Shown: piece after piece, positions 37,801 through 49,800 of the stretch
Numbering within the stretch: the first letter of the stretch is position 1
How the letters are laid out: every line of letters begins with the position of its first letter
Notes under the pieces: model-generated
Seen by the model: the letters and a program-made list of their open reading frames with translations, nothing else
What the model was told of the DNA's origin: nothing
Databases searched by the model: none
Origin: Siphonodentalium dalli
Lineage: Eukaryota > Mollusca > Scaphopoda > Gadilida > Siphonodentaliidae
DNA length: 64,000 nt
NCBI GenBank assembly: GCA_032622095.1
Contig: CP136064.1
Location: forward strand, 128,823,605-128,887,604
Direction of reading: 5' to 3'
Position numbers and translations under genes: made by a program

Positions 37801-40800
37801 AATTTAGTTGACTACAAATACGAATGTAAGTCGGTGGTCACTCTTCTGGACAGTGTATGTGTGTCAATGTGGAGATCTTTGCCCATCGTAGTTGATGATC
37901 TTCCCCTATGCTCTTCCCAGGAGAACAGCCGATGTGAGATCAGTCGGATACTCAGAATTGTTCGTGTTGTCGAGAGAAGATGTGCTCGCCGCCCTCAAAG
38001 ATCACCCAGAAGCCGAGGTATATTCCATATTATTTTTACATATATATCAACTAATTTACTGATGAATCAAATTTTTATGTTTGTTCTATTGCTAAATTGT
38101 TTGAAGAATTTAAGAAAATTCCCTTTCAAACAGCATTATGGGATTTTCAATACCAGTTATAGTTTGCAATACTTATTATATCCTTTGTAATAACGGTTAT
38201 ATGTGTATTGTAATTGCACACATGCACACCATGATTAATGCTAATAATAATATTATATGATATATGAGCACAGGTATGTGCTAATAATAAGATAGTAAAA
38301 TTTAAACAAAAACAAGATCTAACTGGGAAAAGAACATTATGAAAAAGCAATAAAGACACCACCACATGTATATGACAAAGATGGGGAAATGGCTAATATA
38401 AGCATCACACTTTCTGCCAAATCCCATTCTCTAAAATAATTGTCTTTATGTATATTATACAACTCTGTTAATTAATGTGCATGATTTAGAGAAATAAATA
38501 TGTTTACACCAACATGCCGCTCAATAACGTGGCAATTTAGAGAGCATGCTCAATCAATTTTCCGCCATGACTGGTGTTCAAAATTTGACTCAACTTACAT
38601 TCCTGAAATAAGTTTTTGCTTATATTGTGCATATATTCTTAATATCTTCCTGTAAACGCAACTATACATGTACACGTATATACACTATATTTACGGTCGG
38701 TGCAACACAACCTGATTCGCATTCGAATTAGAATATATAGTCGCAACGATCTCTCTTATGTTCTGCCAATCACCCCGTTACATATTATACAATGTATTAT
38801 ATCATTTCATATACGAGTTCATTTTTACTGTAGATAGATGGATCGATCCTGTCCAGTCATTCTTATTTTTATATTGTTTTTTAGTATATCGATTTTCATC
38901 GTGAATAAGTTTGATCTTTGCATGGTGTGTTTGATATGTATCGTGTAGCCTTTTTAATTTATGCATGATTTTTTATTTGTATGCAACTTACATTTAAAGG
39001 TACCCAATCCGATTCGATGGTCCCCATATCATCCTATTCCAACAACAACAACATTTTTTGAAATGCCGCTTCAGATATCAGAATCGAGAAATTGCCCCAA
39101 AATAATGATAACCACAGTCAACAATAGCATAAAATTGCCCAAAAAACCTGTTATTTATCAACATTTTGTATAACGAAATTTTACCTGTTTGTCAAAGATC
39201 TGACAAAAAAAGCCACTTGATTTTAGAGTTATCTATCTTCATCCGCAATTTGGTCCGAGACCGCATTCACGTCGACTGTTTACTTAAAATTATCGGTGGT
39301 GAAAAATTAATAGATTTCAAACATCGATATCTGATCACTCTGAGCTTTGATGGATGGGTTCCTCGACTAGAATCAAATATCCCCCCCCCCCCCAAGCCAA
39401 GAAAATGGTAATTTGCGAGAATTAATACGGATTATGCATCTTTAACATGCACGGGTGGGATAAACATTGTTTTTGAACAAATATACACTGCTGTTTCAAT
39501 CCTCAAATAACTTTCATTTTGTGACGATTATTGAAATGGATTATAGTACGCCCGTATAGTTATCCATTTAAATAATTTACTTGGGATTGGGTCAACGAAT
39601 TTGACCGTTTCACGGTGAATAATTCGAGAAATAATGCGCTATAATTTGGAGCACAACATGTGGTTTTGAAGACACGATTGTAGTTATGTATGTCCATACT
39701 CAACCAGTTTTTGGCTACTTAATATATAGATAGTCTAGCGGTATATAGTATAGCTTATCTCTCGTTAAGTTTGTGACGTGTTCATTTGGGTAGACTATTA
39801 TTTCATTTTATTTATCACATTTATAGCTATATATCACACTAAACCCCCATTGTATCATATAAAAAGCAATTACATATTTCATTTTATCCCGCAGGGTCGT
39901 AACACAACAAAGACAGGTCTGCCTGATTGACTAGCTTTATTTAATGAATTATTAATCAAAAAGGTAGTCGTGAAATTATTGGTAGGATGTTCACTGTCCA
40001 GTTATCCATTTCTTGCTTCGCGTCTTCCTTTTTTGGCCCACAATGCGCCATGGCCACAAGCAAACAAGCTGAGTCCGTGGGAACCAGGACCTGAAACGAG
40101 ACACTAGACCCCCTGGTTAGTGATGCCTGCGGCACTGAATGCCTCAGGATCACTAAACAAACAAACAAACAAACAAAAAAACAAAAGGGGGAGGTGGGGG
40201 TAATTTCAAACAAAAACATACTTTCCCCAATTTTCGAATCTTGCGAAAAGACCTTGGTCCTCTCACGACTTGATCACGTGCCTCCGGCGATATAGTTCCG
40301 CTCTCCCGATTTACCGAGAACGATCAGCGCCTTGGTTATATATTACCCTGATGCTGCTGAGAGTTTTTGGCAACATTGCGAATAAATTACCAGGCAGTTG
40401 TTGACTTATTAAATCTTATTAATGATCATATAGTACTGCATGTTAATCCCACCAATGGAATTTGTGTATCGATCCGCATGATCATTCAAATCTTTATTTA
40501 GCAACTGACCCAATCGGGCACGTGATCTTGTTTTGGTTCTATTCTTAGTTTTGGTAAACAACTGCAAACGTGTCTCTCTAGCTGTCATGTTTTAGCGACC
40601 CGACGGGATAAATGCGGTCGTTTTCTCTCACTGGTTATGAATATACGCGTGCTTCCCGGGATCATTTGGCATCGCCAACAGCAATTACCGCGCGTTTTTA
40701 CATTGATTCAGGCGGATTAATACTATTTCGAAAAGCAGCACATGGCACCAACAGCATACAATGCAGAATGATTGCTTTGTTCATTATAATTACATTATTT

Positions 40801-43800
40801 TCCAATTTCGTAACACTAACGTTATAGACACAAAAGCAAAGAGGCAAATTGGGGGGGGGGGGAGTTGCGCTGTTTTTTCCGTCGCCAGCCAGAGCACGCA
40901 ATACTATCGCATACTATACGGTTGTGAAGTGTCTCAGCCATCGATGTAAATGAATGCATTTTGCAGCTTTTTTTAAAGGATTTTGATTTGTTAAAAAACC
41001 ATAAAGCTCTAGTTTTTTTCATGTGATGTACAAGATCTTCAGCTCGTTATGTTGGGATATAAGATTTATGAAACGTGTTTGATAAATTTGACTCACAACT
41101 CGTCTACGACTCGTTTTGAATCAAATTTATCAAACTCGTTTCATAAAATCTTATTTCCCAACATAACTCGTTGTTAGAGATCCTCTACATATATACGATT
41201 AGAAGCATGTCATCGAGAGGATAACTTAGGTATACTTACAGCACAAGTATCGTACGTTTTGTCGGATGTTCCAATGCACTCTAAACGTTGTTTGAATGTA
41301 TCGACCATTTAGAAACCATTGGGGCTATATAACAAAACATTTTATGCACATTCGCTATATATATATGCATGAAATGCAGTGTCGTGCATTCTCACTCACC
41401 GAACCTTCATCGGCGACTCACACTGAATTGGTTAAGGTCTCGTGTTTCCATTTTTAACGTATCCATGATCTCCAAAACGCTAATTTGTTTTTAAATATGT
41501 ATTTGCTCCATAGAAAGAAGAGTCATAATAATAAATACAATGTTGTGACCAAACAGAACTTACATACATGTATAGACACAACCGAAAAGTACAAAAGAAC
41601 AATCAATAGAATGCACTTGTCAATTCCGTACGGGGATGGGGGGGGGGGCTCAGTTTATGAGGCTCCAAGATACTATCAATCATGATGCGAGACACTCATA
41701 GGCGAACAAGTAGTGTTGAGAAACCTAAGCACCGCATAATTGCACTAAACACCCCATGAGGGCGCATGCGAGTATGCAATTCGAATACCCCATATATACA
41801 TGTAGTACTGTTTAAAGTCCTAACATTATTTATTTTTGTTGAGATAACTTTTTTCTTGAATCTATAATCCACATGTTTTGTATAAATTTTGTATTATTTG
41901 ATAACCATAAATTTTCTTTATTTATTCATCCGCATTATATACAACTGCTCAACCCACTCGCGGCCTATCCGTGTAAACCGAGGCATGTAAGTGTCCCGCA
42001 TAGGTCTATTGTTGTTTTTTGTCCATTTCGAGGAATCACAATCACGAATTGACCGAATATTGTTGAAATTAAATTATGATGGGAAAGCTCCACCGAGAGC
42101 TTCGCATTGATCGTCGCCTCGTATTAACTACCTGGATTATATATAATCCTAGCTGGTGAATACGACCCCTGGTGTCAACGGGACCTATCTAATAAGATTA
42201 TCCGGGTAAAACTACCCTTATATACAAATAATCAGTTCCGACGGTCCAGCCGTTTGATCGCCTATAGCCGGACAAACAAAAACAAAAACGAACAAACATA
42301 ATTGAGTTTTATTGGTACAGATAACAATTTCGTTCTGTCATGAGAGTGGCATTGTGTATTGAGCCACTTGTGTACAATGGCTATCGTCAGAGACTTGAAC
42401 TATCTCAGTGGCACAATAATAATAAGGTGCCTATTTTTCGGTCTCAAAGGGTATCTCTGTTGTCGGGGATAAAATGTGCGGCCATGTCACAATCACATCA
42501 CTTATAGTGTCAATGTATTATTTGGCGTACATAAATTGCGTACTCTGAACCCACGGATTTACCAGAATATAACAACCTTTCTCGCTCGGGATGGATGTGC
42601 ACTTGATGAACCATACCCGGTAAAGCTAAATCCCGGTATAATGCGTCCGACGAAATCTACCCCCATATAACATGGTATGTACTCTGTAGAAAGAAAATGT
42701 TGCACATATCCCTCATTGAACTGTACTGGTAGTCCGCTGCGCCATGTTTTGTTATCATCCTCCCCCCCAGTTTCGCCCGATTTTCACGTATTTTCTACTG
42801 ATGTACACCGGTTATTTTCCACATGCAGACAGGATTTCAACAAAATGTGTACAAGTTATATTGTCCATGCATGAGCTGCGTAAAACGCACTAAATTCCGA
42901 TATATATATTGGGAAAAGTTTACCTATCCCCTTTGAGTCGGTACACCTTATTTGTTTTACTTTAAACACGAGTACCATTATAGAGTTGTCGCCCGCTGTC
43001 GAGGGAGAAATTAAGATTTGTCACCCGCTCGAGAACGGAATGTCTCCCGAGGAGCGCAGCTCCGAGGGAGACAATCCGTTCTCGAGCGGGTGACAAATCT
43101 CAATGTCTCCCGAGAAGAAGGGCAACAACTATTTTGTTATCTGATTACTACAGAAAACAATCCTTGCCACCCAGACGTACGATGTTACACTGAGTCACGA
43201 GTGCTTTCTTTCCCGATTATTATTATATATTTTCAGTAACTTCGTATCGTCCTATAGGATTTCTGTTCTATAATCGATAGTCAAGCCGTTAAGCGTTTGA
43301 TAATCACCGTTTATTTACGATCATTTTGCTGGTTAAAACGTCAATATCGGTCCATGCAATGTAAACCAACAAGCCATATAGATATTATCCCCTTCTGCAA
43401 TTGAGCATATTCAATGTCATCTTGTTCGCGGAATTTATTCGCGATGTTCACTTAATTACAATCTTCCCCCGAAAGTTATTGGGTAGTTGTCGATATCATT
43501 AATGTACATTCATATATTTCAATGCTTCGAAGTAGATGGCGATCCCCACACAAAATACTTCTATAATCATAATGCAGACATCGCGGAGAGGTCTGATATG
43601 ATGATAAGCGTACAGGACCATTCGCGACAAACGTATGCACTACGTTGTCCACTAGCAAGCATGTATAACCAACCAACCTCAAGAGATCGACTCGTTCAAT
43701 CTTGTACCATAATGTCGACATGAATATATTGAATCACCGAAATGTTTCGATGTAAAAAGTACATAATAATGCTTGTCAGATAAAAGTATCAACTTAAAAG

Positions 43801-46800
43801 TTCGAATATTATTGTTCACTAAATATATGCAAATTAGCAAACACCCGTTTTTTTGCGAATCCGTGGGTATATAAGATTTATGGCCTTAGTACGCCGTAGT
43901 GATGTGAAATAGCTGAGGTACTGCAGTGTTTGTGTGTGTGCTTAGAGATATTCTTGCAATATAACATCAGGCGGGCGACAAAAACAATGTCTCCCGGCTC
44001 AGCGGGCGACAGTGTGATTTGTCGCCCGGCACGTGACAGGACATGGGCCAATCAAATAGGTATAAAATAGGGAGGAGGGTAACAATGTCTCCTGTCTAAC
44101 TGGACACTGCCATATGACCCCTACATCAGGTAAATATCCACACGGGTCATATGATCTTCGATCCCATTATGCTTATATTTCAACAATATTTGGTCATTTC
44201 GTAATTCGAGATGGACAAAAACACTAATATGCCTTTTTGGGACATGTCTATGCCTCTGATATAGGTCGCGATGCGGATGGGCAGTGCGATTAGTAAGATG
44301 CATAAAGACTTCTCAGGGTTGCCTTTTTCTATCAGCGTTAACGGCACATGCACGCAATCTGACTTCAATTTAATGCCCCAAGCTTGATGGAAAGTGAAAG
44401 AAAGACGTGATTCATACCGTGTCTCGAACATTAAGATATATATCAAATGGCGTCCATTTTAAAGATGTCCTCGTTTTCGTGGTGGTTATATCGTTATGTG
44501 GTGGTTATGCTGTGCATCTCAGTCTGGCCTAGACGAAGTTGACGCTGGGTGTTGAACACCGACATGTGCGAAATCTGGACAAATGTTCATGCTTGATCTA
44601 AGTTTGGGGGGCATCTAAATGCGCCATTCCGATCGTTTCATGGACATTTCGATAAGAATTTATATTTTTCACGCACATTTGAATCAATGAACACATCACT
44701 AGGCCAGTGTCTCGACCTGCTCTGATATATATAGAATATGTAGCTAGTGTCGTCGATTAACCCTTTAGCGTTCAGAGAGCCACAGAGCGCCCGGCCGCGT
44801 AGCGTCCAGAAAGCCTCAGAGCGCCCGGAGTGTTTTTTTTTCTTTTTTTTTCGGTCATAGTTTACAACAAAAATATTGCATTATAACACAACAAAATTAT
44901 CTTATTTTTAATGTAAACAATAACATGGATGTTACATTATTAATATTTAGTTTTTTGTTGGGTTTTGTGGTAGATTTTGTACAATTTAATCGACATTTCA
45001 TAATAAAATCGTAATAAAACGAAAACTGCGTCGTCGCGGTGCTATTTTTCAAGTCGACTAAATCAATGTACTCGCAATTGTGATCTGTGTACAGCCATCT
45101 AATATAGTTTTATTCTACAGATTTTTATTTACAAACTTTATTTTTATTTCTAATAGAATATTTATTTGACTTCTTTATGTTTTTGAGCTAATAATAATAT
45201 GCAACTGAATTAAAAAAGTCCAATATCATGATTTGACCAGCGAAGCAAATACAGTTCCGAATCAACTCCAAGACACCTGCGCTGTTGCAGTGTTGGTGTT
45301 ACTAGAAATGTTCTCAAATAAAACTGTCATTTGATTTGATTTTTTCCCTCATTCATCACAAGATCATATGAATAATATTTTATTTTAATACACTGAGTGA
45401 GCAATTTTGAGAATTCAATAAAGTTTTGATCGGAAAGTTCGACAACATTTTTGATTTTCTCTTCAGTTACACGTCCCAACGTCACGCCAATTCAGCCCAA
45501 TATTGTGGGCACGGGGATTGCCTGGATTAGTACCCAAATAAATTATGTTGTTAAAGCGCATTGACAAATACATAATCTTGAGTATATTCTCCACACTATA
45601 ATCGAAAAATACAAAGGAATGGACACAGGATTCAATCCAAATGGTTTATTTAAAAAACACTCCCGCCAAGAAACCCCCACTGATGACGTGCGCAAAAAAT
45701 ATGTACCTACAGTAAACACGTGTTGTTGGAAACTGGGGCGCACAATGGGGACTGTCATTTATCATGGCTATAACTATTACCTATTCGGTAATTCATAAAT
45801 GACATTCATTGCAAATTCAAACAGAATATATCTTAGATTTAGTATTAGTATCAATTGACCATTTATCGAATGTTGTCATTGAACTTATTGATCAGCTGAT
45901 GACGATGAAAAAACTAGGAACCTTGTCGACGTCATAGCAGCAATGATAAAATACTGTAGCACAAATTTAGGTGCATCGGCCGTTTTGTTCTCTCGTTTGA
46001 TTAATACAATTATTATTCTTCGCGCATTGACAATTACATAATCTTGAGTATATTCTCCACAACGTAATCTAAAAATACAAAGGAATTGACACACGATTCA
46101 ATCCAAATGGTTTATTTAAAAAACACTCCCGCCAAGAAACGCCCACTGATAACGAGCGCAGAAATTTGTACCTGCGAACACGTGGTGTTGGAATGTGGGG
46201 CGCACAATGGGGACTGTCATTTATCATGACTATAACTATTAGCCATTCGGTAATAAATAAATGACATTCATCGCAAATTCAAACAATATATCTTAGATTT
46301 AGTGTTAGTATCAATTGACCATTTATCGAGTGTTGCCATTGCACTTATTGATCAGCTGATGACGATGAAAACATCTCGGAACCTTGCCGACGTCAGCGCA
46401 ACAATGATAAAATACTGTATAGCACAAATGTGCATCGATCGGCCGTTTTGTAATTCTCTCGTTTGATTAATAAAATTATTCTTCTCCGCGCATTAACACT
46501 GCCAAATACTCAAGTAAATTGGCCATATGATGATGTGAAAAATCAAAGAAATGACATTGTATAACATTAGTTACTTTTATTTGAACACAAGAGTTCACGA
46601 GACAAACGCGGCTATTTTTAAATTGAAAGTGCGCAAATGCGCAAATCAATTCCGAATAGTGCTGCATTTACCGCGAATTACTTATCGGCACTGTCTTGTC
46701 ATTTTATATTGAATATGATTACTCAAAATTTCACTAAGAGAAAGCACTTTTCTCGATCGTAAGATACAATGTAGGCACGAAAGAATTGTTTAATTTATTA

Positions 46801-49800
46801 ATTGCACAAGATATGTGCGGTGCGAATGTATTGACTGCAATGTCAAGGTAAAAAACCGGTGCGCCAAATTGAAGTAAACAAAAAAACACGTGCGTTGTAA
46901 TCGATGGCACAATGTTGACTAGTTTGGACTAATAATGCAGTCAATTGTAACTGGATTTACACGTAACTATCCAAGAGTTGATAGGCCACTTGATGATTTA
47001 TGTTATGTTTCATTTCACCACGTAGCCATTGCTTAGCCTTAAAACATTAATAAATCACCCAATTTCGTGATATGGTTTTCCGACAGAGAAATTGAAACTG
47101 AAAATCACATTGATCTGTTGATAAAACAAAACTTACCCTTTGTTTGTTTATTATACTTCCATGTTTTAACATGGAAGTATATTGTAATTCTTCTGGCTTT
47201 TATTATTATTTTTTCTTTTCTTATTATTCCAATAACACCCTTATATCTCGGGAACGGCTGAACCGATTCACCTGCGGTTTTTTTCTTCAGTATAAAACCT
47301 TGGAAGATCTCGCTAAATAGCCTATTGAGAATTTCGTCCGACCCTTGACCTTCGGAGTTATCGCCATTTTGTTGATATTTGAGGTTTTTTCGCGACACAA
47401 AAGTAACTTGCAAAATCGATGTTTGAATTCTTATATCGTCAAAATGGCTTGACCGATTGATTTGAAATTTGGTACTTGCATAGCCATGGGGTATACGAAG
47501 TCGATGTATAAATAGGGAATTTGGTCTGACCTTGACCTTTGGAAACAACGCTCTTTATCTGTTTTATTGTTGTTCCAGTATCTCCTCCGAAACGGCGTTA
47601 GATATCGAGTTCGGACTTTTTTCATTATTTGCGCATTTATGTGTGCTATGTACCACCGAAAAATATAGGGTTCGCACTTCCGGTTTAAAAGTTCGCTACT
47701 GGTCCAATGATAAAACAACGCTCTTTATATGCAATTCAGAAGGGCTTGAGATATCGAGTTGGGACTTTTTGCATGATGTGCAGCAAACTCTGCGCTCTCT
47801 AATGATATATATAGTTAACGGATTTCACTTCCGGTTTGCGAGAACGGGCGTGTTGGTATGTATCTCAAATTGTTTTTGGTGCAGATTTTGATGGAATTTG
47901 GTGGATAGAATCTGTGGTTGCCGAGTATTACTATCAGCTACAGTGTCACCATACTGATATGTGTCTCATGAAAACTGACGCTTTATCAGGTGACACAATT
48001 TCCGTCATTGGCGAACATGGAAGTATCGAAATTACTGTGCAATTACATTTTCATTCTAGTTACATTTATTGTTATAAAATATAAATATAAAACCTACTAA
48101 ATATTCAGCATACTATCATGCTTGGGGAGGGGGATTCACAACTCTGATATTTTTTTACTCCCAGTACCCATCCATACAGATGAACATAATTTCATAAATC
48201 AAGAGCCACATAACATTTAGTAATAATACATGTTTTTCCCCAAAAACTTTGACGTCACCAGAAAGTTCTGTCGGATGGAGGTAATGACGTTAGTCATATT
48301 ACTGTTGGGTAAAGGGTTAAACTGTTTATGTCCGTGAGGGGGATTTGAGCATCTATTGGGCGAGGAGGCTTTGCCGAGTCCAATAGATGCCAAATCCCCC
48401 GAGCGGACATAAACAGTTTAGGAGACAACATTAGCTACATATTTTATTTATCCATCGCGCAAAACTTTCCCTTTGTGAAGTTAATCCGTCATATTCCTCA
48501 GTTGTACATTCGTTACTTCGATGATGCCCTTACGTTTAGTAGGTCAAGCAAACTAATTAGCATTCACGACGTGCAAAAACCGGATTGCAGCTTAGAGCGA
48601 AATAGTTCGTTGGGTTTTTTTTATAGTTATTCTAAGCTGGCTTGTACTAATGGTTTGTAGATGTTTTTGAGCGAAGACATATCCGTTTACGATTTTTGTA
48701 TCAATTGCGTCAATTATGACGATAAAAACGTCCCAAAATCACATTGACGTCATTTAGGTCGGTTGACGTGCCTAGTTACCTGCGCAATTTGATTATGCAA
48801 TTACGTCATGAAAGTAGTACTAACCTAATAAATATAGAATATGTAGCTAGTGTCGTCGCTTAAATTGTTTATGTCCGTGAGGGGGATTTGAGCATCTATT
48901 GGGCGAGGCTCTGCCGAGTCCAATAGATGCCAAATCCCCCGAGCGGACATAAACAGTTTAAGCGATGACATTAGCTACATATTTTATTTATCCATCGCAC
49001 AAAACTTGCCTTTTGTGAGGTAAATCTGTCATTTTCCTCAGTTTTACATTCGTTACTTCGATGACGCCATTACATTTATTAGGTCAAGCAAACCAATTAG
49101 TATTCATGACGTGTGAAAACCGGAGTGCAGCTTAGAGCGAAATAGTTCATTTGCATTTTTACATAAATTATTATAAGCAGACCTTGTTCTGATGATTTAT
49201 AGATGTTTTAGAGCTAAAACATATATCATTTTACGAATTATTTTAGTGAATTATACACGATAAGAACGTTCTGAAATCAGAATGACGCCATTAAGGCCGG
49301 TTGACGTCCCTAGTTACCTGCGCAATTTGCATATCAAATTACGTCATAAAAGTAGTACTAACCTAATAAAGCTACGTTGACCTAATAAAGCTACCTTGAC
49401 GTAATAAACGTAACGTTTATTAGGCAGGCTTTATGTAGGCAATAGAGGTAGTGAGCGGTGGATAAAGATAGATACGTTGACCTAATAAAGCTACATTGAC
49501 GTAATAAACGTAACGTTTATTATGTAGGCTTTATGTAGGCAATAGCGGTAGTGAGCGGTGGATAAATCTATTTTTTATTTGTTTCTCACCCCATATCGTT
49601 CAACGCAAGAACTGCTTCAATCTGGTATCGAATAATTAATTTTCATGCCATCCCTATTTTCATCACAATGGGTCAATTAATTGTCTTGCCACGAATTTCT
49701 AATGTAGGCATTTGGATGCCAGTCGCTGGGTGGATTTGATCGCTCAAATATTCCGAGAGCAAATATAATATTCACAGATTTCTTTTCTTTCCTATGTGTA

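Larger units (their letters stand above)
44761..48316. mobile_element. TTAA-flanked DNA element (piggyBac-like), 3556 bp, inside hairpin H1
   Basis: TTAA at 44757-44760 and 48317-48320; termini CCCTTTAGCG and, inverted, CCCTTTACCC. Joining across one TTAA gives GTCGTCGATTAAACTGTTTA, which matches the intact copies of the hairpin (GTCGTCGCTTAAACTGTTTA). CCCT-starting termini with TTAA duplication are typical of piggyBac. Near the left end AGAGCGCCCGG is repeated. The interior holds a 466-bp tandem pair and a separate repeat block but no transposase, so it is non-autonomous. Confidence 0.8.

Noticed and set aside
37642-38190. 182-codon open frame overlapping CNG exon c
   Set aside because: Different frame from the exon; the part beyond the exon has no similarity or splice support.
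47105-47891. Overlapping open frames on both strands
   Set aside because: They coincide with the hairpin-headed repeat block and shift with its internal units.
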